DNA from: Ruminococcus sp. FMBCY1 | GTDB taxonomy: Bacteria; Bacillota; Clostridia; Oscillospirales; Acutalibacteraceae | DNA length: 64,000 nt | Reading direction: 5' to 3' | Assembly: GCF_023921805.1 (NCBI RefSeq) | Contig: NZ_CP074197.1 | Span: forward strand, 124,001 to 188,000 | The notes under the pieces: generated by a model | Seen by the model: only the letters and a program-made list of their open reading frames with translations | Databases searched by the model: none | What the model was told of the DNA's origin: nothing | Translations under genes and position numbers: made by a program | Shown here: positions 20,057 through 28,348 of the stretch, piece by piece | Layout of the letters: every line of letters begins with the position of its first letter | Numbering within the stretch: the stretch's first letter is position 1

Positions 20057-20072
20057 GTTAGTGACAACTAAC
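20057..20072. promoter_or_regulatory. inverted repeat, candidate operator 1
   Basis: GTTAG-N6-CTAAC (reads GTTAGTGACAACTAAC) at the predicted transcription start. The same arrangement recurs 113 bases downstream. Confidence 0.6.
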
Positions 20073-20167
20073 TTAAAGCAAGAATCTTTCCATTATTGTA
20101 ATTGTGCCTCTATAATTACAGAAATAAATGTAAATCAACGCCTGTAAGGGCGTTAATTATGAAATAA

Positions 20168-20187
20168 TAGTTAGTTAAAGCTAACTA
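20168..20187. promoter_or_regulatory. inverted repeat, candidate operator 2
   Basis: TAGTTAG-N6-CTAACTA, the same GTTAG-N6-CTAAC core as the copy at 20057, just before the ribosome site AAGGAG. In RNA the 5' half (AGTTAGTT) could also pair with AACTAACT of the first copy, so control at RNA level is possible. Confidence 0.55.
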
Positions 20188-20198
20188 AAAGGAGTATT

Positions 20199-20744
20199 AT
20201 GTCTGAAGAAATTTTAGTCCGCCACTGCTCACCGACATTGGCGAATATAAAAACAGGAAATTTGGTTAATTGCCGAATTGACAGCATATATAGGCTGAAA
20301 AAAGATATTATCTCCCTAAACTCTGTTCTCAACGCAAAAGGTGTGTCAATCCGTGTACTGTACTGTTCGTCCGAAAGAGCGTTGATTTATGTTTATCGTC
20401 CGGAAAAATTAAACGCAGATATGCAAAACGGCAAAAACAAAAAGTTTTTAAATTCAATAGGGTATAGAGGAACTACCAATGATGAGCTTATAAACGAGCT
20501 TTCGGCAAGAGTTTATTCTTGCGGCGGATTTCCTCACGAGATAGGATTGTTTTTAGGCTATCCGATTGACGATGTAATAAGTTTTATTGAAAATAAAGGA
20601 AAAAACTTTAAATGCTGCGGATGTTGGAAAGTATATCACGATGAAGATAATGCTAAAAAGACATTTGAAAAGTACAAAAAATGTACTAATATATACTGCA
20701 AAAAATATTTGCAGGGTTCGTCGCTTAAACGACTTACCGTATAA
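20199..20744 (+). CDS. DUF3793 family protein
   Basis: Protein of 181 residues in the family DUF3793, function unknown. Matching features are a start rich in HCSPTLANIKTGNL, the central YRG and FPHEIGLFLGYPIDDVISFI, and a C-terminal CCGCWKVYHDEDNAKKTFEKYKKCTNIY. In clostridia this family is often found beside flavodoxins and iron transport genes; here a flavodoxin follows 23 bases later. The cysteine-rich CCGCW segment could bind a metal or cofactor. There is no signal peptide. It is likely controlled by the two GTTAG-N6-CTAAC sites before it. Confidence 0.85.
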   Translation: MSEEILVRHCSPTLANIKTGNLVNCRIDSIYRLKKDIISLNSVLNAKGVSIRVLYCSSERALIYVYRPEKLNADMQNGKNKKFLNSIGYRGTTNDELINELSARVYSCGGFPHEIGLFLGYPIDDVISFIENKGKNFKCCGCWKVYHDEDNAKKTFEKYKKCTNIYCKKYLQGSSLKRLTV

Positions 20745-20767
20745 ATTTACAAAGGAGTAATTAATTT

Positions 20768-21193
20768 ATGAGTAAAATAGCAGTAGTGTTCTGGAGTGGA
20801 ACAGGCAACACAGAGGCAATGGCTGACGCTGTTGCAGAGGGCGCAAAAGGCGCAGGCGCAGAGGTTTCTGTATTTAATGTAACAGATTTTTCTGCAGATA
20901 AAGTAGACGGATTTGACGCAATTGCATTTGGTTGCCCGGCAATGGGTGCCGAAACACTCGAGGACAGCGAGTTTGAGCCTGTTTTCAATGAATGTGAACC
21001 AAAGCTCAACGGTAAGAAAATTGCCCTCTTCGGCTCATACGGCTGGGGTGACGGCGAATGGATGAGAACATGGGAGGAAACCTGTAATTCGGCAGGCGCA
21101 GTTCTCACAGCAGAAAGTGTTATCTGCAATGATGCTCCCGATGACGAAGCCACGGCAAACTGTAATGCACTCGGTGCAGCACTTGCAGGCTGA
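20768..21193 (+). CDS. flavodoxin
   Basis: Small FMN electron carrier of 141 residues, a short-chain flavodoxin by length. The FMN phosphate loop WSGTGNTEAMA lies at residues 9-19; the flavin-flanking loops GCPAMGAETLED (about 57-68) and SYGWGDGEWM (about 87-96) are present. AAAGGAG precedes the ATG. Flavodoxins commonly replace ferredoxin under iron limitation, which fits a shared operator with DUF3793. The electron partners are not visible here. Confidence 0.94.
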   Translation: MSKIAVVFWSGTGNTEAMADAVAEGAKGAGAEVSVFNVTDFSADKVDGFDAIAFGCPAMGAETLEDSEFEPVFNECEPKLNGKKIALFGSYGWGDGEWMRTWEETCNSAGAVLTAESVICNDAPDDEATANCNALGAALAG

Positions 21194-21236
21194 TAAATTA
21201 ACCAATCCCTTATACATTTCATATTTTTTCTTAAAG

Positions 21237-21266
21237 ACTGCCGCTTGTAATGAGCGGCAGTTTTTA
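21237..21266 (+). terminator. terminator after flavodoxin
   Basis: CTGCCGCT/AGCGGCAG stem followed by TTTTT. Confidence 0.85.
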
Positions 21267-21310
21267 ATTGTAAAAAGTTTATTTAATAGGGTAATTAGGG
21301 TTTAACAGAA

Positions 21311-21553
21311 TACTTCGTCAGTCAATTATAAAAGTTTGGTCAACCTTTTCAAAGGTTGTGGGTGTGGGCAAAGCCCACAAATACTTTCCGTTTATGCAAT
21401 CTAACGATAGCTGAACAGCCACACTGTTTGTGCCCGATAAATTGTAATATCGGAAGATATTATGGGTTTTGTTTAAACCTGCAAGTCTTTAAAAAGCCTT
21501 GACCTAAATTTTTTATTATTTCACTTAACTCGTGTGATAAACCATAATTTCAT
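21311..21553 (+). repeat. dispersed intergenic repeat, short copy (copy B)
   Basis: Second copy of the element at 6311-6734, same orientation, missing the roughly 150-base internal segment. Both copies sit between convergent genes. No ORF is conserved between them. The rest of the 21267-21595 gap holds only this and a terminator. Confidence 0.7.
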
Positions 21554-21557
21554 ATAA

Positions 21558-21591
21558 TAAGGGTTGTCACACAAGCCTGTGGCAACCCTTA
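21558..21591. terminator. terminator hairpin between spoVT and copy B
   Basis: AAGGGTTGTCACA and TGTGGCAACCCTT pair; the site is 5 bases after the spoVT stop on the minus strand. Confidence 0.7.
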
Positions 21592-21595
21592 TATT

Positions 21596-22138
21596 TTATT
21601 CTTCCATTTGTTTTCCTAAAAAAGCGGCCGCTGAATGAGCAAGTTTAACCTCTGTTTCAGTAGGAACTTTATTATCTTCGCCCATCAGCATTACAACTGC
21701 ACCCGTAACATCGCCTGCGGCAATAATAGGGTATATGACTGCCGCTCTGTGTTCCACACCTTCAACCGGTTGAATATCACCGACCGTAGCCTGTGTTGCA
21801 GTATAACTTTTACGGCTTTCCATATAATTTTCAAGAACAGGTGAAACCCGTCGTTCAAGTAATTCTCTTTTAGATACTCCCGATGCGGCAATAACATGGT
21901 CTTTGTCGCAAATAATAACGGGTAAACCGCTTACTCTTGAGAGAACTTCCGCATATTGTGAGGCAAATGCCGATAATTCTCCTACAGGTGAATATTTTTT
22001 AAATATAACTTCGCCGTCGGTAGCAGTATATATCTCAAGCGGGTCGCCCTCACGAATACGCAGGGTGCGACGAATTTCTTTTGGTATAACAACACGACCG
22101 AGGTCGTCAATTCTTCTGACAATACCTGTTGCCTTCAT
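21596..22138 (-). CDS. spoVT: stage V sporulation regulator SpoVT
   Basis: DNA-binding transition regulator of 180 residues. Residues 1-50 are an AbrB swapped-hairpin domain (MKATGIVRRIDDLGRVVIPKEIRR, then LRIREGDPLEIYT), and the rest is the GAF-like domain of SpoVT (DKDHVIAASGVSKRELL; HRAAVIYPIIAAGDVTGAVVML). Bacillus SpoVT is about the same length and controls forespore genes. I chose the ATG at 22138, preceded by AGGGGAG, over the one at 22171 because SpoVT proteins begin with this MKATG segment. It implies a spore-forming ancestry, though no other spore gene is in the window. Confidence 0.93.
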   Translation of the reverse strand: MKATGIVRRIDDLGRVVIPKEIRRTLRIREGDPLEIYTATDGEVIFKKYSPVGELSAFASQYAEVLSRVSGLPVIICDKDHVIAASGVSKRELLERRVSPVLENYMESRKSYTATQATVGDIQPVEGVEHRAAVIYPIIAAGDVTGAVVMLMGEDNKVPTETEVKLAHSAAAFLGKQMEE

Positions 22139-22331
22139 ATCAAAACTCCCCTGAATTTGTAATATTTGCAAAATATTGCATTAATATTGTTTGACTTGTA
22201 ATCTCTTTTATTCCGCTTTTTTACAAAATAAAGCCGTTTTGATTTTGTTAATTTATGGGAAAATAAAAGTGTAGAATTTTTATTGCTACACCTGAGCTTG
22301 TAAAATAAAGTGTGTAAGTTAGAAAAATAAC

Positions 22332-22366
22332 TAGCACACTTTTTGCAATTGGGAAAAAGTGTGCTA
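22332..22366. repeat. inverted repeat upstream of transposase remnant
   Basis: Thirteen-base perfect arms TAGCACACTTTTT and AAAAAGTGTGCTA around 9 bases. It lies just before the transposase fragment and is likely left over from the same insertion sequence. Confidence 0.55.
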
Positions 22367-22388
22367 CAATGAAAGAAAGGAAAAAGGA

Positions 22389-22628
22389 ATGAACGAAATG
22401 GCAAAAAAGAGAGAAAGCACACCGGGCGAGAACCTCGCAAAGCAAATTATTGAACAGTACAATCCAAAAAGCGTAGCCGATATCTCAGATGACACCGACA
22501 AGCTCGAAGACTTCAACAACAACATCAAGGTCGCTAAACGAATCGGCTACGGTTACCTTGATTCGCTATCTTTCTATTCCTTCTGTCCGTTCACCATTCC
22601 ACCAAAAATCTTGATGAGGGATTATTAA
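22389..22628 (+). pseudogene. transposase remnant
   Basis: Seventy-nine codons that join two unrelated transposase pieces. The N-terminal MAKKREST..ENLAKQIIEQYNPKSVADI resembles the start of IS256-family transposases. The following EDFNNNIKVAKRIGYGYLD resembles the very C-terminal part of transposases (ISL3-like, usual form NNKIK..KR.GYG). The whole catalytic middle is absent. This looks like a large internal deletion or a chimera of two elements. No function is expected. Confidence 0.6.
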
Positions 22629-22907
22629 TTAATTCGGAAAATGATAATAAAGCGGTTTCGGTTGAATGGGACGGAAAGAACATAGTATTGTAAAATTAAA
22701 TATGATTTTGGCTTTTGACAATAAAACCTAAAAGGGTATATCGGATATGTATTGTATGAGTGACGATTATTTGGTGCAGGAACTTATTGATGAACAAAAA
22801 TCAAATAAAATAAATCAATAAGTAATTGTAAAATGTATAAATATGTGTTATAATCGATAGCACAATAATGAGTTTAAAGCAAAATTAATATATTTGATAA
22901 AGTTAAT
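22629..22907 (+). other. gene-poor stretch with one promoter
   Basis: No convincing gene. A 24-codon frame at 22747 has no ribosome site. A good promoter (TTGTAA at 22826, 17 bases, TATAAT at 22849-22854) faces the methyltransferase gene. Confidence 0.55.
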
Positions 22908-22934
22908 ATGTGTTTTACGGAAAGGAAGATTCTT

Positions 22935-23564
22935 GTGAAATATCATAAGCTGTTGGAAAATGCCAAGAAGCCGAAGGGCTTTTGGGGCAAAAAAATGATT
23001 AGTTCCATGAATGAAGGACATTACGAGCTTACCGGTTGGGCGCTTGATCATATAAATTTTGAAAGACATTATCGTGTGCTTGATGTTGGCTGTGGCGGCG
23101 GTCTTACCGTGTCGAGAATAGCAGAGAGAATCGGTAACGGCAAGGTTTACGGAATAGATTATTCTGCGCTTTGTATCAAACATTCAAAGGCACAGAACAG
23201 AAAAAACATTCTCTGTAATAAGGTTAAAATCGTACTTGCCTCGGTTTCGTCTTTGCCGTTTGAGGATTGCAGCTTTGATGTTGTAATTGCGGTAGAAACC
23301 TATTACTTCTGGCCGGACAAACTTAATGATTTAAAAGAAATTTATAGAGTGTTAAAGCAAAACGGCAGGATTATGCTTGTATTTGAAATGCTGAAAACTC
23401 CCGAAGAACCTGATAAATGGAAGGCTGTAGAGGACAAGGTAGGCATAAAAACAGTGACAGAGGAGGAGATACGGGAAATGCTTGCAAAGGCAGGCTTTGA
23501 AGACATTGAAACCCATAAAAAGGACGGCACTACATGGCTTTGTGCCATCGGTGTCAAAAAATAA
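22935..23564 (+). CDS. class I SAM-dependent methyltransferase
   Basis: Cytoplasmic methyltransferase of 209 residues, substrate unknown. SAM-binding motif I is VLDVGCGGGLTVSRIAE (about 48-64); motif II follows at VYGIDYS; SSLPFEDCSFDVVIAVETYYFWPD is the motif IV region and LKQNGRIMLVFEM follows. This pattern fits the type 11/UbiE-like group. The GTG at 22935 has AAAGGAAG 6 bases before it, whereas the ATG at 22908 has no ribosome site, so I start at the GTG. The SDR gene follows after 18 bases and likely shares the transcript. Confidence 0.85.
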   Translation: MKYHKLLENAKKPKGFWGKKMISSMNEGHYELTGWALDHINFERHYRVLDVGCGGGLTVSRIAERIGNGKVYGIDYSALCIKHSKAQNRKNILCNKVKIVLASVSSLPFEDCSFDVVIAVETYYFWPDKLNDLKEIYRVLKQNGRIMLVFEMLKTPEEPDKWKAVEDKVGIKTVTEEEIREMLAKAGFEDIETHKKDGTTWLCAIGVKK

Positions 23565-23582
23565 ATAAAAGCAGGTGAATAT

Positions 23583-24386
23583 ATGAAGGCTTTAATTACA
23601 GGAGCAAGTTCGGGGATTGGTAAGGAAATTGCGAGAATCTTGGCTGCAATGGGGTATGATTTGATAGTTGCGTCAAGAAACTATGATAAGCTGACAGAGC
23701 TTAAGGCTGAACTTAAAAATGTAAATGTCAGAGTAATCACCATTGATTTGTCACGGGAACAAGACGCTATTGATTTGTATGAGCATTTAAAAGACGAGGA
23801 TATAGATTTTCTCGTCAATAATGCAGGCTTTGGCGCATATGGCAGATTTTTGGATGTACCGCTGAAAAAAGAGCTTGATTTAATTCACACAAATATAAGT
23901 GCAGTGCATATTCTGACAAAATGCTTTTTGCAGGATATGGTTAAGAAAAATAAAGGCTACATTCTTAATGTAGGCTCGTCAGCGGGCTTTTTGGCGGGTC
24001 CGACTTTTTCAAGTTATTATGCATCAAAAAATTATGTTGTAAGGCTTACAGAGGCTGTTCACGAAGAACTGAGGCGACAGGGCAGTAATGTTAAAATTTC
24101 CGTGCTTTGTCCCGGTCCTGTGAATACTAATTTTAATAATGTTGCGGATGTAAAGTTTTGCCTTAACGGACTTTCGCCGGATTTTGTTGCTAAGTATGCG
24201 ATTGAGAAAACTATGAAAGGCAAAATGGTTATTATTCCCGGCTTTACAATGAAAGTAGCAAAAGTTGCTCAACGGTTTGTGAGTGAAAATATGCTTACAC
24301 GCATTTCCTACAATGTGCAGAGCAAAAAAGAGGGACAAAGGTCAGATACCGAACAAAAAAATTTTAATAAAGCAGAACACGCTTAA
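23583..24386 (+). CDS. short-chain dehydrogenase/reductase
   Basis: NAD(P)-dependent oxidoreductase of 267 residues, substrate unknown. Cofactor loop TGASSGIGKEIA at 7-18, NNAGFGAYG near 80, catalytic Ser-Tyr-Lys in NVGSSAG and YYASK near 138-155. It resembles the DltE/YqjQ-type classical SDRs. AGGTGA precedes the ATG. The cohesin gene starts 17 bases after its stop, so methyltransferase, SDR and cohesin genes may be one transcript, an odd mix. Confidence 0.88.
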   Translation: MKALITGASSGIGKEIARILAAMGYDLIVASRNYDKLTELKAELKNVNVRVITIDLSREQDAIDLYEHLKDEDIDFLVNNAGFGAYGRFLDVPLKKELDLIHTNISAVHILTKCFLQDMVKKNKGYILNVGSSAGFLAGPTFSSYYASKNYVVRLTEAVHEELRRQGSNVKISVLCPGPVNTNFNNVADVKFCLNGLSPDFVAKYAIEKTMKGKMVIIPGFTMKVAKVAQRFVSENMLTRISYNVQSKKEGQRSDTEQKNFNKAEHA

Positions 24387-24403
24387 AAAGGAGCGGAGAA
24401 AAT

Positions 24404-25126
24404 ATGAAAAGATTTGTATTATTAATGTTTACGGTTCTTTTCATAATTTTCTCCGCTGTTTCTGTTTTTGCCGCCGATACAAACGGCGTAGCTTTCAAAA
24501 CAGAAGATATAAATTGTGATAAAGGCAGAATTTTTAAGGTTGATGTAAAGGCAAAATCGTCCGAAAAAATCTCTGCCGTATTATTAAAATTTACTTATGA
24601 CAGAAATATAATAGAATACCGTTCAATCAGTTCCGATTCGGACAGTCTGGCTTATGCTTATGATAACGGAAGTACATTAAATGTATCTTACCTTTGCAAA
24701 GACGGCAAAAATATTGATAATGACACGGTAATACTTACTTTAGAATTTAAGGCAACAGCCGAAGGTCAGAGTAATTTGCAATATACAGCCTATGATTGTG
24801 TTAATTCTTCGGCAGAAAGCGTTGAAATTTCGCAATGTTCAAGCGGTAAGGTAAGTGTTACAAAACAAGGCAGTGAAAAATCAAATGATAATGAAAAATC
24901 GGATACAACGGAATATAAATCCGAAAGCAATGAAAGTACAGGAAATTCAGAAAAAAGCAGTATTGACGAACTCGGTTCATTAAACGGCAAATTTTCAGAC
25001 AACACTGTATTTATGCTTATAGTTGGAGTTATTTGCGGACTTGCTGTCGGTGTTTTGTGTTTTATGCTGTATTTATCTGTGATAAAGCGGAAAAATAAGG
25101 CAAAAGAGGAAAAAGACAGGCATTAA
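24404..25126 (+). CDS. membrane-anchored single-cohesin protein
   Basis: Surface protein of 240 residues: signal peptide (1-24, ending FA), one cohesin domain (about 27-150), a Ser/Asn/Glu-rich linker (about 152-195) and a C-terminal membrane helix (about 205-228) with KRKNKAK inside. The cohesin call rests on pattern: early VDVKAKSSEKISAVLLKFTYDRNIIEY, then VSYLCKDGKNIDNDTVILTLEFKATAEG, which match the jelly-roll strands of cohesins. A cohesin binds dockerins, so this is a one-site cell anchor. The next gene encodes a dockerin protein, and a dockerin pullulanase lies 18 kb away. GGAGCGGAG precedes the ATG. Its stop lies 2 bases before the next promoter. Confidence 0.78.
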   Translation: MKRFVLLMFTVLFIIFSAVSVFAADTNGVAFKTEDINCDKGRIFKVDVKAKSSEKISAVLLKFTYDRNIIEYRSISSDSDSLAYAYDNGSTLNVSYLCKDGKNIDNDTVILTLEFKATAEGQSNLQYTAYDCVNSSAESVEISQCSSGKVSVTKQGSEKSNDNEKSDTTEYKSESNESTGNSEKSSIDELGSLNGKFSDNTVFMLIVGVICGLAVGVLCFMLYLSVIKRKNKAKEEKDRH

Positions 25127-25127
25127 C

Positions 25128-25156
25128 TTGACATAACACCGATTATGCTATAAAAT
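25128..25156 (+). promoter_or_regulatory. promoter of the cobalamin operon
   Basis: TTGACA, 17 bases, TAAAAT, starting right after the cohesin stop codon. The B12 operon thus has its own promoter. Confidence 0.7.
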
Positions 25157-25174
25157 TTAATTTGAACTTAATAT

Positions 25175-25335
25175 TTGTTATGGTTTATTCATTTAATTAA
25201 TAGGGAAGACGGTGCAAGTCCGTCACAACCGCCATTACTGTAAACAGTTATAGCCTTGGCTCATGCCATTGGGAAACCGAGAAGGCGCCTTGGCTGCTTT
25301 AACGCAGACTGTAAGTCAGGAGACCTGCCATAACA
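25175..25335 (+). promoter_or_regulatory. cobalamin riboswitch
   Basis: Contains the landmark strands of the AdoCbl-type aptamer in order: GGGAAGACGGTGCAAGTCC, ACCGCCATTACTGT, and AAGTCAGGAGACCTGCC. It precedes the dockerin-DUF4430 gene and presumably controls the run through the S component at 31979. The expression platform is the hairpin at 25397-25430. Confidence 0.95.
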
Positions 25336-25396
25336 TAGTTTGAAAAACTTTCTTGGGCAGTGGGAGAATAGTTATTGGGTAAATTATTACCCTTTA

Positions 25397-25430
25397 TATA
25401 GCTATGCCTCTTTTAAGGGGCTATTTTTTT
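25397..25430 (+). terminator. terminator of the cobalamin riboswitch
   Basis: ATAGC..CCTC pairs with GGGG.CTAT and is followed by T7; 17 bases later the gene starts. A palindrome GGGTAA-ATTA-TTACCC (25376-25391) between aptamer and terminator may take part in switching. Confidence 0.65.
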
Positions 25431-25447
25431 ATTTAAGGAGAATGTTT

Positions 25448-26914
25448 ATGAAAACAACAGCAAAATTTATTTCTGCTTCACTTGCTACTTTGCTTGTTTC
25501 TGCATCTGCAGTTACGGCATTTGCGGCAGAAACAAAAGACATTACAGTTTCACTCCGTATTGAGGGTGTGAATTCTTGTGTGCTTTATGACAATTATGAA
25601 ATTCCACAGGGTAGTACGGCAGCTGACTTAATTCAGTATGCAGACAAGCTTTCTGATGATGTTACGGTAACAGGCGCCGAAAATAATTACATAACAGATG
25701 TAAACGGCGAAACAGCAGGCAAATTCGGCGGCTGGGACGGCTGGCAGTATATTGTAAATTCAGTTTCACCAAATGTTGGCGTAGGTGATTACACACTTAG
25801 CGACAATGATACAGTTGTTCTTTATTACGGTGATTTTCCTTGTCTTCTTCCGCAGATTGACACTTCGGCATTAAACAGTGACGGAAAAATCAGTTTTAAT
25901 GCAGAGTCAACTACATATGACAGCGACTGGAATCCGACCGTAAGCACAGTTGCTATTGCAGATATGACAGTAACTTTTGACGGTCATACTTATACAACAG
26001 ATGAAAACGGTACAATTTCACTTAGCAAGGCTGATTTTACATCAGGTGAGCACAGTGTTCAGGTTGAAAAGAAAAATTCAAACGGTGCTCCTGCCGTACT
26101 TCGTTATGCTGACGACTTTACAGTTAATATTGCAAGAGAAAACACAATTAATGTAAATCTCAGAATTGAAGGTCCGGAGGCTTGCTACCTTAAAGACACA
26201 TTTGAAATTGCAAAGGACAGCAATGTCGGTCAGCTTATCTCATATGCAGACGAAGTTTCTGATAATATCGAAGTAGTAGGTGCAGATGCAGGCTATATTT
26301 CAGAGGTAAACGGCATTGCAGCAGGTTCATTCGGCGGCTGGGACGGCTGGTATTATGCTGTAAACAGCGTAGTTCCTAATGTAGGAGTAAACGATTATAC
26401 ACTTAATAATAATGATACAGTAGTTCTTTATTACGGTGAGTATCCATGCTACCTCCCGATTGCAGATACTTCATTGCTTACAAGCGAGGGTAAAATTACA
26501 TTTACAGCAAAGGCTACATTCGGTGACGCTGTTCTTCCGATTGATAATATGACAGTATATTTTGACGGCAAAGAATACACAACAGATTATAACGGTGTAG
26601 TTGTAATTGATAAGGATCAGCTTACATTCGGCGACCACAGCTTACAGGTTGAAAAGTACGGTTACAGCGGTGCTCCTGCAGTTCTTCGTTACGCAGATGA
26701 CTACACAGTATTTGTAGATACAAAGATTGTCAATGATGTAAACCTTGACAGTAAGGTAGACATTAACGATGTTACAGCTATTCAGACATACCTTAGCAAT
26801 TATAACAATATTAGCGAAGAACAAGTAAGAATTGCTGATGTAAACAAAGACGGAAAAGTTGATGTAAATGATGTTACAGCACTTCAGACAATTCTTTCGG
26901 GTGAAACAGAATAA
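25448..26914 (+). CDS. dockerin protein with two DUF4430 (transcobalamin-like) domains
   Basis: Secreted protein of 488 residues: signal peptide (1-27, ending TAFAA), two DUF4430 domains (about 32-135 and 235-340), each followed by a beta module (about 142-225 and 350-420), then a C-terminal type I dockerin (about 425-486; DVNLDSKVDINDV and DVNKDGKVDVNDV). The DUF4430 copies share RIEG, KFGGWDGW.Y.VNSV.PNVGV.DYTL and NDTVVLYYG; this domain is related to the C-terminal beta domain of transcobalamin and intrinsic factor. Because it directly follows a B12 riboswitch, I infer corrinoid capture. The dockerin could attach it to the cohesin protein encoded just upstream. AAGGAG lies 7 bases before the ATG at 25448; the open frame to 25340 runs through the terminator and is not used. 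Confidence 0.9.
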   Translation: MKTTAKFISASLATLLVSASAVTAFAAETKDITVSLRIEGVNSCVLYDNYEIPQGSTAADLIQYADKLSDDVTVTGAENNYITDVNGETAGKFGGWDGWQYIVNSVSPNVGVGDYTLSDNDTVVLYYGDFPCLLPQIDTSALNSDGKISFNAESTTYDSDWNPTVSTVAIADMTVTFDGHTYTTDENGTISLSKADFTSGEHSVQVEKKNSNGAPAVLRYADDFTVNIARENTINVNLRIEGPEACYLKDTFEIAKDSNVGQLISYADEVSDNIEVVGADAGYISEVNGIAAGSFGGWDGWYYAVNSVVPNVGVNDYTLNNNDTVVLYYGEYPCYLPIADTSLLTSEGKITFTAKATFGDAVLPIDNMTVYFDGKEYTTDYNGVVVIDKDQLTFGDHSLQVEKYGYSGAPAVLRYADDYTVFVDTKIVNDVNLDSKVDINDVTAIQTYLSNYNNISEEQVRIADVNKDGKVDVNDVTALQTILSGETE

Positions 26915-26935
26915 TTCTAATAAGGAATGATAATT

Positions 26936-28348
26936 ATGCTGAAAAAACTGACAGCTTTACTTATATGCGCAGTAATGTTATCTTTATCGGTAACAGTAAA
27001 TGCGGCTGAAAACTACACAAAAGAAGATATTTCAAAAACTATAGACGGAATTATCTCGTATAAATCGGCAATTTTAAAGGCTGACGATACAGCTTCGTTT
27101 GTACAAAAACTTTCTGAAACCACAGATAATTCTGAAACACAGTGGTATATTATTTCTTTGTCAAAATACGGTACAGATGTAACTGCTGTACAAAGTTCTA
27201 TGATAAAATCTGCCGAAAAGTTATATAAATCAAAAAGCAAAGCTACAGATTTTCAGCGTACCTCACTTGCACTTTATGCCTGCGGACTTAATCCTGAAAA
27301 TATCAACGGCAAAAATTTGCTCAGTGACGGAGTTTATAACAGTGAAAATGTGAACAAGCAAGGTATAAATGCATATGTTTATGCCTTGCTGTCACTCGAC
27401 TGTGCAAATGCAAAAGTTCCGAGTGACGCAAAATATGACAGAGAATATTTTATTAAAAAAATTATAGGCTTACAGCTTTCGGACGGTGGTTTTACACTTA
27501 TGGGAAAGTCTGCCGATACCGATGTTACCGCAATGTGCTTACAGGCACTTGCTCCTTATAAATCTGACAGTACGGTAAAAGAATCTATTGACAGAGCACT
27601 TAATGTTTTGTCAAAAAAACAAAATGAAAAAGGCGGATATTCTTCTTTCGGCACAGTAAATTCCGAGAGTGTTTCCCAAGTTATTTCTGCGCTTGTTGCA
27701 CTCGATATAGATGTGCAGTCGGATTCAAGATTTATTAAAAACGGCAACACTCTTGTTGACAATCTCATGACTTTCAAAAATTCTGACGGCGGTTTTTCTC
27801 ATATTGAAAACGGAAAATCGAATAATATTGCGTGTTATCAGGCATTAAACTCACTTGTTGATTTATATAAATATATGTCAAAGGGCAATACCGAGATTTT
27901 TGAATTTGACGATACAAAGAAAAATAATTCTAATAGCGAAAATTCCCGACAGAACACTGAAAATTCAAACACAGACAGTTCTGAGGTTAATATAGACAGC
28001 AACAATAAAAATAATTCTGTAAATACAGGTGATATTACAGAAAAACATAATTCGCAAGTTGACGAAGGACAGCAGGAAACAACTGTAAAGCCCGAATCCA
28101 ATAATGCGGAAAATTATGATGATCAGGTAATGGCTTTGGCAGATGACAATTACGAGCCTTTTACGCTTGCATCTACTCCGGATTCCGTAGCGGCGGCAAA
28201 TTCGGATGACGACAATAATTTTATTTTCTATGTTTCTCTTATCGGACTTGTGGCAGTAGCGGCTGTGCTTTTAATTATAAGATTAACAGTGCTGAAAAAA
28301 GACGGTGAGCCGTTCAGATTATTCGGCAAAAGAAAAGGTGACAAATAA
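26936..28348 (+). CDS. membrane-anchored alpha-barrel protein (transcobalamin N-domain type)
   Basis: Surface protein of 470 residues: signal peptide (ending VNAA), an alpha/alpha barrel of prenyltransferase/squalene-cyclase-like repeats (about 35-300; QLSDGGFTLMGKSADTDVTAMCLQALAPY, KQNEKGGYSSFG..NSESVSQVISALVALD, FKNSDGGFSH), an Asn/Ser-rich low-complexity stalk (about 310-400), and a C-terminal helix (about 425-450) with a basic tail. Vertebrate intrinsic factor and transcobalamin bind B12 between such an alpha-barrel and a DUF4430-like beta domain. Here the two halves are on separate chains. AAGGA lies 9 bases before the ATG at 26936; an ATG at 26927 is too close to it. The stop overlaps the next start (TAATG). 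Confidence 0.85.
   Translation: MLKKLTALLICAVMLSLSVTVNAAENYTKEDISKTIDGIISYKSAILKADDTASFVQKLSETTDNSETQWYIISLSKYGTDVTAVQSSMIKSAEKLYKSKSKATDFQRTSLALYACGLNPENINGKNLLSDGVYNSENVNKQGINAYVYALLSLDCANAKVPSDAKYDREYFIKKIIGLQLSDGGFTLMGKSADTDVTAMCLQALAPYKSDSTVKESIDRALNVLSKKQNEKGGYSSFGTVNSESVSQVISALVALDIDVQSDSRFIKNGNTLVDNLMTFKNSDGGFSHIENGKSNNIACYQALNSLVDLYKYMSKGNTEIFEFDDTKKNNSNSENSRQNTENSNTDSSEVNIDSNNKNNSVNTGDITEKHNSQVDEGQQETTVKPESNNAENYDDQVMALADDNYEPFTLASTPDSVAAANSDDDNNFIFYVSLIGLVAVAAVLLIIRLTVLKKDGEPFRLFGKRKGDK

Noticed and set aside
20057..20187. Assignment of the GTTAG inverted repeats to a DtxR/IdeR iron box
   Set aside because: The halves look alike, but the spacing of 6 differs from the DtxR consensus, so I only call it an unknown operator.
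25340..25447. N-terminal extension of the dockerin-DUF4430 protein
   Set aside because: It would translate the riboswitch terminator; the ATG at 25448 has AAGGAG at 7 bases and begins a normal signal peptide.
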